A stretch of DNA of 64,000 nucleotides from Galeopsis tetrahit (Eukaryota; Streptophyta; Magnoliopsida; Lamiales; Lamiaceae): NCBI GenBank assembly GCA_963675135.1, contig OY776120.1, positions 57,904,063 through 57,968,062 on the forward strand, in the 5' to 3' direction. Shown here piece by piece: positions 45,932-58,936 of the stretch (position 1 is the first letter of the stretch; each line of letters starts with the position of its first letter). A program made the position numbers and the translations under genes. The notes under the pieces are model-generated. The model was given only the letters and a program-made list of their open reading frames with translations, was not told where the DNA came from and did not search any database.

Positions 45932-48460
45932 TCAGATATTACACAAACCAAGAGATTTTCGAAGGGATGAAAACCTCTTGTCATCAAGAGCTTTGGTGAA
46001 AATATCAGCCAATTGTTTTTCAGTAGATATGTACTCCAACTTAAAAACTTCATTTTCAACAAGATCTCTAGTGAAGTGATGTCTAATACTTATATGCTTT
46101 GTTAATGAATGTTGCACTAGATTTTTAGAAATATTTATAGCACTTGTATTATGACAGTACACAGTTAACACATCACTAGGTAAGCCATAATCATGAAACA
46201 TTTTTTGCAACCATAATAATTGAGTACAACAACTCCCTGCTGCAATGTATTCTGATTCAGCTGTTGATTGAGAAACACAGTTTTATTTTCTAATGTGCCA
46301 AGAGATCAAGTTGTTTCCCATATAAAAGCAGCCACCACTAGTGCTTTTCCTGTCATCACAATCACCTGCCCAATCTGCATCACTATACCCTATGAAGGTA
46401 CAATTTGTATCTTTGCTATACCAAATGCCTAAATCACTTGTTCCTGCAACATACTTAATGATTCTTTTAACAACATTCATATGTGATTCTTTGGGGTTAG
46501 CTTGGTATCTAGCACATAAACATACACTGAACATAATATCAGGTGTACTGGAGCTCAAATAGAGAAGACTACGTATCATTGATTTGTACAATGTTGGGTC
46601 AACATTCTGGCCAACATTGTCTTTACTCAGTTTCTGAGTTGATCCCATAGGTGTTTTCATGTGTTTAGCATTTTCTAAACTAAATCTTTTTACAAGATTT
46701 TTAGCATACTTACTTTGTGAAAAAAAAATCCCATCTTTTTGTTGTTTAATTTGCAATCCTAGGAAGTAATTCAAATCACCAACCATGGACATTTCAAAAG
46801 TAGATGTCATATCATTTACAAAGTGTTTGAGCATATTCTCACAAGTAGCACCAAATACTATATCATCAACATAGATTTGAGCAATCATTATATCATTTTT
46901 ATCATGTTTAATGAACAGTGTTCTGTCAACTTCTCCTCTTACAAAACCAAACTCAATTAAGAAATTTGTTAACCTTTCATACCATGCTCTAGGTGCTTGT
47001 TTCAAGCCATATAGAGCCTTTTTCAGTTTAAAAACATGATCAGAATAATCAGGGTTTTCAAAGCCTTTAGGTTGTTCAACATAAGCTTCTTCCATAAGGA
47101 TACCATTTAAAAAGGCAGCTTTAACATCCATTTGGTGTAGTTTTATATCAATATAGCATGCAATGGCAAGTAAGAGCCTAATAGATTCAATTCTAGCAAC
47201 AGGAACAAATATTTCATCAAAGTCTACACCTTCAACTTGTGTATACCCTTGAGCTACCAACCTAGCTTTGTTTCTAATAATGTTTCCCATCTCATCAGTC
47301 TTGTTTTTAAAAATCCATTTAGTCCCTATAACATTAATATGGTCTGGTCTAGGAACTAATGTCCAAACATCATTCCTAACAAACTGGTTTAGTTCTTCAT
47401 GCATAGCTTCAATCCAATTCTCATCATCTAATGCTTCTTTAACAGTTTTAGGTTCAATCTCAGAGTGATAGCATTCATGATTTACCTTACTACACATGCA
47501 TGACATACATATAGATCTTACCACATCCTTAGAGTCCATACCCATCCTTCTTCTGGTTTGAACACCTGTGGATTGTTCACTAATGATTTGATCTTGTGGA
47601 TGATATTTCTGAATCCTTATGGAGGGAGTTTTCTGGAGATTATACAGATTTTCAGGATCTGTATTATCAGATGATTCCTCTGGTGTGTCATCATTCTTCT
47701 CAACATTCTGAACCTGTTCAAAATTTTCAGTATTGATTGGAACATCAATCAAATCTGAAATGTCTTCATCTTCAATGTTTTTACTTGTAATGCTTGTGTC
47801 ATCATTAAAAACAACATTTACAAACTCTTGTACAGTATCGGTCCTAAAGTTATAGATTCTATAGGCCTTGCTATTTCTTGAATATCCAAGAAAAAATCAT
47901 TTGTCACTTTTTGAGTCAAACTTATGTAACTGATCCCTGTCATTTAAGATGTAACAAACACAACCAAAAACATGGCAATATTTAAGGTTAGACTTTCTAT
48001 TGTTCAGAATTTCATATGGAGTTCTAGTAGAATCTATCCTAATATAAACTCTATTAGCAATATGACAAACAGTATTAAGAGCTTCAGCCCAAAATATTTT
48101 AGATAGATTTTTAGAACATAACATGACTCTAGCCATTTCTTAAAGTGTTATATTCTTCCTTTCTGATATGCCATTTTGTTGAGGAGTTTTAGGAGAAGAA
48201 AACTCTTGTGTTATTCCTTTTGATTCACAAAACTCAGTAAAAGAACTATTTTCAAACTCTCTTCCATGATCACACCCGATTCTGCATACTTTAGAATTGA
48301 AAACATTCTTAAATCTTTTGTACAGAATTTTCAAAATGAAAAAAGTTTCAGATTTATCTTTTAAGAATTCAATCCATGTGAATCTGGAATAGTCATCAAC
48401 CACAACTAAAGAATACCTTTCACCTCCAATACTTTCTGTTTCCATCGGACCCATAAGATC
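45932..48460 (-). pseudogene. SIRE-like pol (integrase to RNase H), three nonsense codons
   Basis: After the CACTA insertion the integrase continues with DLMGPMETESIGG, GCDHGREFENSSF and PQQNGISERKN. A TAA stop stands at 48140-48142 and TGA at 47897-47899. The RT frame 47752-46283 has MDVKAAFLNG and YVDDIVFG. A TAA at 46283-46285 sits inside RNase H (before NCVSQSTAESEY), after which the frame continues to 45932. All three breaks are single substitutions and the frame is otherwise kept, unlike in the plus copy. Confidence 0.92.
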
Positions 48461-48489
48461 CATCACCACAAAAAACATGCGAAATGGCG

Positions 48490-48790
48490 AGGGGGAAGGC
48501 AACGGATTCCCCCTCACTAATCATCAAGGCAACGGCAAAGGCAACGGATTTCCCTCGTTGCCAATATGCTCGTTGCTATTTTATAGGTAACGGATTTGGG
48601 GAAACCGTTGCCTTTTTGCAACGGCAGGTGCCCGTTGCCTTTTCGCAAGCGCGTGGAGGTCGTTGCCTTTTGGCGAGTGCGACAGCCATTGCCAATTGGC
48701 AACGGCTATAATCCGTTGCCTTTTCGCAACGGGGCCCACTATCGTTGCCTTCTCGCAACGGGCCCACATCCGTTGCCATTTTGGCCGTCG
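48490..48790. repeat. Left subterminal repeat array of the CACTA element
   Basis: At least ten GGCAACGG or CCGTTGCC motifs, many in inverted pairs such as CCGTTGCCTTTTTGCAACGG, and several next to GGGCCCAC. Arrays like this are where CACTA DNA-binding proteins (TNPA/TNP1 type) are known to bind. Confidence 0.85.
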
Positions 48791-48821
48791 CCTTTTTCTT
48801 ATTTTTAAAAAATGAGAACCT

Positions 48822-48880
48822 GTGTTTCGAACCCAGGTATTTAAGGCAACCAACACACCCCCCACCGCTAGGCCACACAA
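48822..48880 (-). other. tRNA-like segment (A and B boxes) in the CACTA end
   Basis: The minus strand has TGGCCTAGCGGTGGG (A-box-like, 48861-48875) and GGGTTCGAAAC (B box, 48824-48834). A second B-box-like CGTGTTCGAAACC lies on the minus strand near 48905-48920. It looks tRNA-derived, not a working tRNA, because no paired acceptor stem is visible. Confidence 0.45.
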
Positions 48881-48920
48881 TATTCGCGAATTTTGCTTCA
48901 GGCAGGTTTCGAACACGGGA

Positions 48921-49698
48921 CCTCTCGGTCACGAAGAGTTTTGGGCGTCCCCTGTGTGTTGTTTATGCTAGGAGCTTTAGTCGATATGTTGTGAACGCAA
49001 TTAATATATATCCAATTTAATTTTAGTTTCAATTCTTTAATTCAGTCCATTTTAACTTTAATTGTTGTTTATTAAATTGTCAAAGCATATCATATTTATT
49101 TCTAAATGAGAATTTACTAAATTAAGTGTTTCAAATTAAATAATTTAATTACGGTGATTAAAAATTAAATATTATCAATTCACACCATTTAAATTTATTC
49201 TAATCTTCAATTCACAACAATATCATTACACACAACATCGAGTATAATTATTTTCACTTATACATTTAAAAGTATCAATTCATTTATCCATTTAAAATTA
49301 TTTTCATCTTAATTAAATATCAATTATATTATACATTTAAAAATATCAATTCATTTATACATTTAAATTTATTCTAATCTTCAATTTTCAACATTTAAAT
49401 TCATTAATCTAATTTTCATTTGACAACAATATAATGACATACAACATTAAATATAATTATTTTCACTTATCCATTTAAAAATATCAATTCACTTATCCAT
49501 TTAATTAAAACAATTTTCATCTTAATTAATATCATTATCAAGTTCATAATTTTCAATTAAAATAACATAACAAACAACATTAATTATAATCATTAGCATG
49601 TTCACATCAATTAAAATAACATCACACACAACATTAAAATAAACAATCTTCAACGTCATTGTAATATAATTAAACATAACAAAATAATATAAAATGTA
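48921..49698. other. AT-rich CACTA interior, no gene
   Basis: Low-complexity AT-rich sequence with repeated CATTTAAA and TATCAATTCA phrases. It is probably the 3' UTR side of the TNP1-like gene. Confidence 0.6.
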
Positions 49699-51474
49699 TC
49701 ACTCATCATCACCACCATCATCCTCAACATCGTCACCCTGATCCTGAACCTGGTTACCATCCTGAACGTTCCTCGACGCCCCCGACGGTTTCGGTGGTCT
49801 CGGCGCACCACCCATCTGACCCATCTGAGGGATCTGACCCATCATCGCTTGCATTTGTTCCTGAAAATGTTTGAGCAAGCGCTCCTCCGTTTGTTGCATT
49901 TGTAGGAGTAAGCGTTGCTCTCTTTCCTCATTGATTCTCCGTTCTTCATAAATAGCATGATCAATGTCGGCCTGGGTGAATCGTCCATAAGCCGTACCAT
50001 GTGACGTCTCGCCAGGACCGGAGGAGACCCGTCTGTTCTTACCTACTTGTCCAAGGCCCTTAACACGTCCATGAGACCTGCCGACCTTCTTCAAGTACAA
50101 TTCAGACATGTCGGGTATAGATGGGGTCTGGATTGAACCATCCTCTGAAGTATGTCCATCTGACGGTTCACCTGAGAGATGTGATAGCTCCTCTTGTGCT
50201 TGGTCCTATATATACGTGCATATTTAAAAGTGGGTTAATACATTTTCAAGTACAATTAAATATATATTTATTATATAATTTTATATGTACGTATACATAT
50301 ATGTACGCACTAACAATAATATCACCCATAAAACCATAATTGTATGTGTTGTTTTCGTAACGGTAGTAATATTCAACTATCTTCCAGTCGTAGGCAGGGT
50401 GTCCCATCTTCTCCCCCCGTATTTTGAAATGAAGACGTACAAATTAAATAAAAAATTAACTCAAATTAAGTATAATTGACCACAAATACTTACAATGCGC
50501 CGTGCGACCTCTGCTGCTCCACGAGCTCCGCCTTTATGAGTACCATATCCAGTACCCGGTCCTCCAGGCTCGGATAAGCGGTTCTTACGACACTGCTCGC
50601 TCTTCTTAATTGTGGCAGGATCGTTCCAGTGACGAACTAAGTCGTTCCAAATATTGACATCCCACTTCGGCTTCTTCTTCTTGGTCTCCCATGTTGACTT
50701 GACGTTTGATAACATGCAAGAATACCGATTTGCTGCTCTTTCAAGAAAGAGTCTGTACACATGTTCAGTAGATGTGGTTTGAGGGTCCCACGTGACCTCG
50801 GTATGCAAAAAACAATTAATGAATTAATTTAACAAAATGTAAAGTTATTTTATACATCATTAATTAATTATACCTGAAATGTCTCCCACCATCCCTGAAT
50901 CGTACCGGGTGATACCTGGGCAAAGCTGTGTGCACCAAGCTCCACATTCCTGTACATAATCTGTCTGATCGTCCTCGAGATTAAATTTGAAGGAATCAGC
51001 CTGTTACACATAATTTATAATAATAAAAAATTATTAATAAACATGTTATACATACGTTTAATGAAAATTAAATATATTATACTTACGTATCAAGGTAGAT
51101 CGACAGTACAATGCGACTCTCAGGTGCATCAGTAGTCGACATGCTGGCCTGTGTCCCAGCAGACGACGGTCCAACTGGTGAATGTGCCGGTGGAGGGGAT
51201 GGTTCATGTACATGTAGAACCATAGGAGGCACCTGAGCGTAATAGGGATTGGGGTTCATTCCGGGCATCTGGGGCAACTGTAGTATATGGGTCATATCGG
51301 GCATATAAAAACCCTATGGTATGGGCAGAGTCGGTGTCTCATCCACCGGCTCTCCTCTACCTCTACCTCTACCTCGCCCCTATCCAGAAGTACCCTGTCC
51401 AGAAAAACCCAGACCAGAACCATCTCCAGAAGAACCATATCTACGACCATGCCCATGACCCTGTCCACTCATTT
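49699..51474 (-). pseudogene. TNP1-like CACTA gene (Transposase_24/PF03004 type), two stops
   Basis: Exon 1 starts at 51474 with MSGQGHGHGRRYG (Gly/Arg-rich, then Pro-rich). It has two in-frame TAG codons near 51382 and 51316. A GTAAGT donor near 51082 and an acceptor near 51003 lead to LIPSNLISRTIRQIM and GWWETFQ. The next exon (about 50799-50488) has VTWDPQTTSTEHVYRLFLER, WNDLVRHWNDPATIKKSEQC and KNR, the core of the plant Transposase_24 family. The last exon (about 50205-49699) has a Glu/Gln-rich coiled coil (IYEERRINEEREQRLLLQMQ) and an acidic end. This second CACTA protein is thought to bind subterminal repeats; catalysis belongs to Tnp2. The exon between 50485 and 50206 is uncertain. 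Confidence 0.8.
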
Positions 51475-53428
51475 GTCAAAATGAACATTAAAACATTATT
51501 AACATTGAACATTGTAACAATTAAAATACCATATATATGAACATCTCTGTAACAATTAACACTAGAATATAAGGAATTAATATTTTATAAAATTAATGTT
51601 AGATAACATTGTCTAATAATTAACAACATCATTCATATTCGTCATCTTCATCTTCATCTTCAACTTCATCTTCGTCTTCTTCTCCGTCTTCTTCATCTTC
51701 TTCATATTCTGCCACTTCCATAAGTGTATCGGTGTCATTAGTTAACATGACAGGATCATCATCTACCTGCACAATCATTTGAGTCTCTATGTTTTCCTCT
51801 TGCCATGCGGGAACTTCATCTTCAGTAGTATCTTTTGCATCCACCAAGTATCTCGGTTTGACTTTGCAGACAGATATTCAATCAGTATGGGGTCCAGGGT
51901 ATGGACAATAGTAGACTTATGTGGCTTGACTTGCTAGTACGAATGGATAGTACCGACCGTAAGATCGCCTCTGATTAAGCTCCACGAGCTTGTAGTTAGG
52001 ATGAACTTTTGTCCCATTGTTTGAGGGATCAAACCACTGGCACTTGAACAAAACTACTTTCTTCTCGTGATACCCCTGATAGTCCAATTCGACTACTTCT
52101 TCGAGTTTCCCATAGAAATCTTCCTCAGTCGCATCATAGTTTTTTCCCTTGATACAAACCCCACTGTTTAATGTTGCTTTAGATGCACCATAAGCCATAT
52201 TGTGGAATTTGTACCCGTTCACGTAATACCCTGCGTACGTAAGAACTTGACCAGACGGATCGGCAGAAAGATCATATAAAAACCTGTTCTCGACGCGATT
52301 TATCTTCACCTATATATATATAAGCCGAATTAATGTGAGAATTTCTATAACTTAACACTTTACACAGATCGTTATTTTAAGATAACTTACAATTTCTTCA
52401 AACCACGACGTAAATCCATCTTGTAGGCTTAAATTTGATTCAGCGTCCGAGAGATTTGGTTGAAGAACTTGAAGTTGTTGCATGAATAGCCTACGTACGA
52501 CTCGAGATTAGTAAGACATGTCAACACTAAGTATTGGATTAAAAAACATTTTGGTCAGATTGACTTACTGAACATATGGCTGAACCTCATCACAATTCAA
52601 CAACACGTACGTATGAGCAACTTTTTTCTCCTCGTCTAAAATCCATCTTTTCTTAGGCTTTCCTAATCGTTTGCCAGGCGCCTTAAATATGGAAAAAGTG
52701 CCCTCGACATACTCGTGTACTTCGTCCCGACCATCGTAATTACGAGGTATATTGTGTATCCTTGTCGTAACATGGTCCTCGAAATAGTGAGAACAAAACA
52801 TTGATGCCTCTTTAGTTAAATATGAATTTGCAATCGAAGCTTCAACACATGTTTTGTTACCCACGCTTAATTTCAAGATGCGAAGATACCTGATTAAATT
52901 TTAAGAATCGTAAGTTCAGATAATTTGAAGAATCGTATGAGAAATTAATTAAATTACCTCTCATATGGATACATCCATCTGTATTGAACTGGACCACACA
53001 CTTTTGCTTCATATGCAAGGTGCACAGGTAGATGTTCCATAGAGTTGAAGAACCTGGGTGGAAAGATACATTCCAACTTGCACAAGATGACTGGGATATC
53101 TGTTTCCAGTCGAGTCATGTTGTCAACTGTGATGGTTGTAGAAGTCAAGTCCTTAAAAAATAGACTAAGCTCAGTGATTTCTTTCCACATATTGAGCGGC
53201 TGAATTTTGTAAAAAGCAATCGGTAGTAGTCTCTGCATAAACACATGATAATCATGACTCTTCATCCCATACAATTTCAATTTCGTCCAGTCAATGCAAC
53301 GGGACATGTTAGACACATATCCATCTGGAAACTTCAACTCACTTATCCACTTACAAATGACATCCTTTTGTTTCTTATCAAGCGAAAAAGAACCATTAGG
53401 ATACTTTGATGTACATGCACAATTCTTA

Positions 53429-53690
53429 AGAGAGGGACGACGACAATAATCATTCAGCTCATCTCTTGATTTAGACGTGTCCTTTGTTTTCCCCTCCACA
53501 TTCATCACTGTGTTGAATACGTTATCAAACACATTTTTCTCAATATGCATCACGTCTTGAGAGAGGGACGACGACAATAATCATTCAGCTCATCTCTTGA
53601 TTTAGACGTGTCCTTTATTTTCCCCTCCACATTCATCACTGTGTTGAATACGTTATCAAACACATTTTTCTCAATATGCATCACGTCTAA
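53429..53690 (-). repeat. 131-bp tandem duplication in Tnp2
   Basis: AGAGAGGGACGACGAC begins units at 53429 and 53560. They are almost identical (one G/A difference noted). 131 is not a multiple of three, so the duplication shifts the frame. Confidence 0.95.
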
Positions 53691-54879
53691 ATTGTGTCGT
53701 ATCAACAAGGTACTCCAATACAGCAACTCCCAAAAAATGCTTTTCCACTTCCACCCTCCAGAAAGTTTTTTGTTGTGGGCCTCAGCACCCTCCTCTGTAA
53801 CCTTTTTATATCCCAATTGATCAATTTCGTATAGGAGACTTGCACCCGTTCGAATAGGCGGTGGATCATCTATGACTACTACTCTGGCCATGAATGCAAT
53901 TTTATTCATTCGCCACGTGTGATTCAGTGGTAAGAACTTTCGGTGGTTGTCGAACCACGACTGCTTTCGACTAAGCTTCAAATAGAATGCATCGGTGTAC
54001 TCTCCACAATATGGACAAGCAAGCCTTTCGGCTGTACTCCAACCAGACAACATTGAGTATGCTGGGAAGTCATTAATGGTCCAGATAAGTGCAGCTCGCA
54101 TCAAAAAGTTTTGCTTTCTAGCAACATCGTAAGTTTGCACCCCATTTTCCCATAAAAATCTCAAATCTGCTATCAGTGGTTGTAAAAACACATCAAGTTT
54201 GTCCTTCGGAATTTTGGGCCCGGGCACAAGAATCGAAAGAAACATGAATTGAACTTCCATGCATAACCACGGGGGTAGATTGTACGGAGTAAGTATAACT
54301 GGCCATGACGAATATTGTTTTCCCGTCATTCCAAACGGTGCAAAACCGTTTGTGCTCAAGCCCAACCTAACATTCCTAATTTCAGATGCAAAATCAGGAT
54401 ACGAACGGTCCAAATGCTTCCAAGCCAACGAGTCTGCCGGGTGATGGATAACACCAGAGTCATCAGAAGCGCACGAGGCATGCCATATCATATCCTTCGC
54501 AGTGGCCTTGGACATGTACAATCTTTGCAAACGAGGAATTATCGGAAAGTAGAACATCTCCTTAACCGGGCGTTTCTTTTTCAACCGACCATTTGCATCA
54601 ACCCTACTCGGCTTATACCGTGATCGACTACAAATCTTACAAAAATTTAGTTCGCTGTCTGCACCCCAGAATAACATGCAATTTTGTGCACAATAATCAA
54701 TCCTTTCTACCGGAAGACCCATCCCACTCATCAAATGTTTGGTGTCGTTAAATTTCTTGGGAACCTTATTTTTGGGAGGACAAATCTCACGAATGAACTC
54801 AACGACCTGATTGTATCCCCTTTCAAACAATCTGTTTTCCGTTTTAATGTTCAACAATTTGGAATTGAATGACAACTGC

Positions 54880-56372
54880 TGTAATACCCTAAATTTTTAT
54901 AATATAGTTTTATAAATAAATATTTAATTATTCTTTTAAATTATTTTAAAGTTTTATAAGTCCATTTAAAGACCCCTTTTTAAATTCTAAACTTCTAATA
55001 ATTATCTCATTCAAGCCTAAGCCCAAACCTAATTATAATACACTATAAATATAACCGTGAGAATTTTACCCTAGATCTTTACGCCAAATTACACAATCTC
55101 AATCCAACTCAAGAGACACACAGCGCCTTCATCAACTCACGGTATATTTCTACTCATTTTCTGTGAATTGATGTACAAATATATTTTGTGTCTCATCCAA
55201 TTTGCTTTATAGAATATATATATATATATAGCATACAATGAAGAGTTTTGGTGAATTATATAATTAAGATTATATTTGCGTACGGCGGCCTATGGTGTGT
55301 GTATTAGAAAAGATTAATAATATACAATGGCATGTTCTTGGCTAATTGTTGAAGTGTTTAACGATGTATGAGTTTTGGTCATATATTAGTGTACATGTAA
55401 TTAGGAAATATATATATTCTCCACAATATCTAATTAGAAAGACTTTATTCCACGAAGTACGTTTAATTAGGTTCTAAATAAGAATTGATTTATATATATT
55501 TCATTCATAAGTGTTGATGCAAAGTTGTGTTTAGATAATAATTAGTGCGTGGAAAGGTTTACTTAATTTAATTAAACCAGGAGTGTATAGTTGATGGTCT
55601 ATGTTATAAACTTTAGAAGTTTAATTGAGATTTCAGAAATATTAAGTTTATTATTTATGTTAGGTGACGGACATCGCGAGAAGGATTAAAGTTACACTTC
55701 CTTCATCAAATATATTTCACGAGAGTTTGAGGTGGGGATTTTTATCTAAATTGTTTGTCTTTATTAAATGCGATCTGTGATTTTATTGTTATTTATGTGA
55801 ATTATATATTGAGAAATATCGAGAAGTTGAGAAGTAGGTCTTTTGACCTTTATAAACGAGAAGTTGAGACAAACAGGTCATTTGACCTTTATAAACGAGA
55901 AGTTGAGACAAACAGGTCATTTGACCTTTATAAACGAGAAGTTGAGACAAACAGGTCTTCTGACCTTTATAAACGAGAAGTTGAGAAGTGGCAATACCTT
56001 AAATGCATGTTTACGTTTGTGATAATTTAATTACTTATTGTATTTAGTTTTGACAAATATGTCCCCACTGAGCTGTGGTTTGCTCACCCCTTATTTAAAC
56101 ATTTCAGATTGAGAAGCTGGTGGCGAGGAGGAGCGGTGGATGACCATTGTTTAGTAAAATCAATTGAGACGTTGTGGTTTCCTAGATATTTAAAAAAAAT
56201 TCAATTAAGTTGCTATTTATTCTTTAAGTTTCTGCTGATTTTTAATTATTTTTATTGTAAAATAAAATTGTAAGTATTAATTTTTAAGTAAAAATTGTAG
56301 TTCATGCCCTTTAACTTTTTCAATTGTCAATTATTTCGAAAAATCTATTTTAATGAAAATTGGGGCGTGACA
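54880..56372 (+). repeat. 5' LTR of the gypsy derivative (1493 bp)
   Basis: It includes four 39-bp tandem units (55822-55988) with GGTCATTTGACCTTTATAAA, and a 91-codon open frame (55755-56030) that is simply read through them. An AT microsatellite at 55214-55230 is short here. Confidence 0.93.
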
Positions 56373-56888
56373 GAGTGGTATTAGAGCAGGTCTACGTTCT
56401 TGTAGACTTGAAAAAAAAAATATATATATATATATATATGTCTTAGTCGACTTATTTAAACTAAATCTATTATTGAGTAAATTATAAAAAATTTAATGTT
56501 GTCCATCCCGCCTCTCGCTTCAGCTCTATGAGGTATGTACTTTATACTTATCGTTTTATGTTATGAGATTAAGTAATGCTACGAGGTATGTACACTATAC
56601 TTTTATTCAATGTTACTAGCAAAGGCTATTATGACTATATATGTTTAATGTGCATCATATACACGTAAAAAAAAAAAATCCTCATGAAATAGCTATTACA
56701 AGAACGTATACTGAACATGCATATTAATTTGCATTAGTTGTTAGTGCATTTTAAGTCTCAATTGTTTTCCAGAGTTCGTGTCATTAAGTGCATTCCCTAC
56801 ATGACTATTTATAATTTCAAAATACATATGCATATTTTATAATAAAATTCTGATTTTCGAGGACGAAAAATTTTCAAGGTGGATAGAA
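56373..56888 (+). other. Interior of the gypsy derivative
   Basis: The primer-binding site (TGGTATTAGAGCAGGTC, from 56377) resembles the Met-tRNA type with one change. The rest has no open frame with motifs, and the end is purine-rich. A TA microsatellite stands at about 56411-56439. Confidence 0.8.
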
Positions 56889-57220
56889 TGTAATACCCTA
56901 AATTTTTATAATATAGTTTTATAAATAAATATTTAATTATTCTTTTAAATTATTTTAAAGTTTTATAAGTCCATTTAAAGACCCCTTTTTTAATTCTAAA
57001 CTTCTAATAATTATCTCATTCAAGCCCAAGCCCAAACCTAATTCTAATACACTATAAATATAACCGTGAGAATTTTACCCTAGATCTTTACGCCAAATTA
57101 CACAATCTCAATCCAACTCAAGAGACACACGGCGCCTTCATCAACTCACGGTATATTTCTACTCATTTTCTGTGAATTGATGTACAAATATATTTTGTGT
57201 CTCATCCAATTTGCTTTATA

Positions 57221-57276
<56 letters not shown>

Positions 57277-58419
57277 CATACAGTGAAGAGTTTTGGTGAA
57301 TTATATAATTAAGATTATATTTGCGTACGGCGGCCTATGGTGTGTGTATTAGAAAAGATTAATAATATACAATGGCATGTTCTTGGCTAATTGTTGAAGT
57401 GTTTAACGATGTATGAGTTTTGGTCATATATTAGTGTACATGTAATTAGGAAATATATATATATTCTCCACAATATCTAATTAGAAAGACTTTATTCCAC
57501 GAAGTACGTTTAATTAGGTTCTAAATAAGAATTGATTTATATATATTTCATTCATAAGTGTTGATGCAAAGTTGTGTTTAGATAATAATTAGTGCGTGGA
57601 AAGGTTTACTTAATTTAATTAAACTAGGAGTGTATAGTTGATGGTCTATGTTATAAACTTTAGAAGTTTAATTGAGATTTCAGAAATATTAAGTTTATTA
57701 TTTATGTTAGGTGACGGACATCGCGAGAAGGATTAAAGTTACACTTCCTTCATCAAATATATTTCACGAGAGTTTGAGGTGGGGATTTTTATCTAAATTG
57801 TTTGTCTTTATTAAATGCGATCTGTGATTTTATTGTTATTTATGTGAATTATATATTGAGAAATATCGAGAAGTTGAGAAGTAGGTCTTTTGACCTTTAT
57901 AAACGAGAAGTTGAGACAAACAGGTCATTTGACCTTTATAAACGAGAAGTTGAGACAAACAGGTCATTTGACCTTTATAAACGAGAAGTTGAGACAAACA
58001 GGTCTTCTGACCTTTATAAACGAGAAGTTGAGAAGTGGCAATACCTTAAATGCATGTTTACGTTTGTGATAATTTAATTACTTATTGTATTTAGTTTTGA
58101 CAAATATGTCCCCACTGAGCTGTGTCTTGCTCACCCCTTATTTAAACATTTCAGATTGAGGAGCTGGTGGCGAGGAGGAGCGGTGGATGACCATTGTTTA
58201 GTAAAATCAATTGAGACGTTGTGGTTTCCTAGATATTTCAAAAAAATTCAATTAAGTTGCTATTTATTCTTTAAGTTTCTGCTGATTTTTAATTATTTTT
58301 ATTGTAAAATAAAATTGTAAGTATTAATTTTTAAGTAAAAATTGTACTTCATGCCCTTTAACTTTTTCAATTGTCAATTATTTCGAAAAAATTATTTTAA
58401 TGAAAATTGGGGCGTGACA
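56889..58419 (+). repeat. 3' LTR of the gypsy derivative (1531 bp)
   Basis: Nearly identical to the 5' LTR. The main difference is an AT microsatellite of about 53 bases (57223-57275) instead of about 17. The tandem units are at 57869-58035 and the same 91-codon frame at 57802-58077. Confidence 0.93.
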
Positions 58420-58936
58420 ACTCCAAATGAGAATCACAACTAGGATACAAGTCTTGGTCCGCTGCACGAAGCATGCCGTAAAACTGTGTCACATTCTCGT
58501 TAGGGGGTTCTTCATTAAGAGCCTCCTCTTCCACGTCTATTCCAAAATCAATGTTTGGGCCACCCATTAACTCTTCTAACATAGTGTGGTACGAACTAGG
58601 TCCCGTTGGGTCAACGTCGTTTGAAGTTAACGCAAATTCATTAGTGTTTTGAAATGGACGTGGACCCCAACTCTCTTCCCCGTGATAAATCCAATTATAA
58701 TAATTCAGTGTAAAACCATTTCGATATAAATGAGATTTCACTTCATTAGGATCTCTATAAGTTTGATTTCGACATCTAGCTTTCGAACAAGGACACCTAA
58801 TTTTTCCTTCCCAAATCGAATTCAGATTACTAGTGGCAGCTTCAATAAATCCATTTACTCCACTAACAAATCCGGGGTTCATAATCCCATTCACTAATCT
58901 TGGACTATACATCCAACTACGACTTGAATAATTCAT

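Larger units (their letters stand above)
54880..58419 (+). mobile_element. Non-autonomous Ty3-gypsy derivative (LARD-like), coding-free
   Basis: LTRs 54880-56372 and 56889-58419 start TGTAATACCCTAAATTTT and end GGGGCGTGACA. The interior is only 516 bases. It opens with a Met-type primer site (GAGTGGTATTAGAGCAGGTC) and ends with GAGGACGAAAAATTTTC plus a purine tract (AAGGTGGATAGAA). These end sequences are typical of Tekay/Del-type gypsy elements, but no gag or pol remains. The flanks ACTGC and ACTCC are a target duplication with one mismatch. It sits inside the Tnp2 coding region. Confidence 0.9.
51629..58936 (-). pseudogene. Tnp2 CACTA transposase gene, interrupted
   Basis: Exons on the minus strand are 58936-58420, 54879-52958, 52889-52569, 52490-52391 and 52309-51629; the introns have GT-AG borders. 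The first exon holds the transposase-associated domain (IRCPCSKARCRNQTYRDPNE, YYNWIYHGE). The second has the Tnp2 core (NTKHLM-like FNDTKHLM, CAQNCMLFW, LSTNGFAPFG, GWSTAERLACPYCG, MHIEKNVFDN), then a DUF4218-like part (LECIFPPRFFNSMEHL). The third and fourth link to a DUF4216-like domain in the last exon (VVLFKCQWFDPSNNG) and an acidic tail. Breaks: a gypsy derivative at 54880-58419, a 131-bp tandem duplication (53429-53690), and stops at 51917-51919 and 51878-51880. Without them it would code for about 1130 residues, normal for Tnp2. Confidence 0.9.

Noticed and set aside
48517..48932. Several overlapping ORFs in the CACTA left end
   Set aside because: They read through GC-rich subterminal repeats in all frames, without protein motifs.
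55755..56030. Two identical 91-codon ORFs (also 57802-58077) with a repeated SFDLYKREVETNR
   Set aside because: They are the same stretch of the two LTRs, and the periodic protein is only a reading of 39-bp tandem DNA units. No start context or family.
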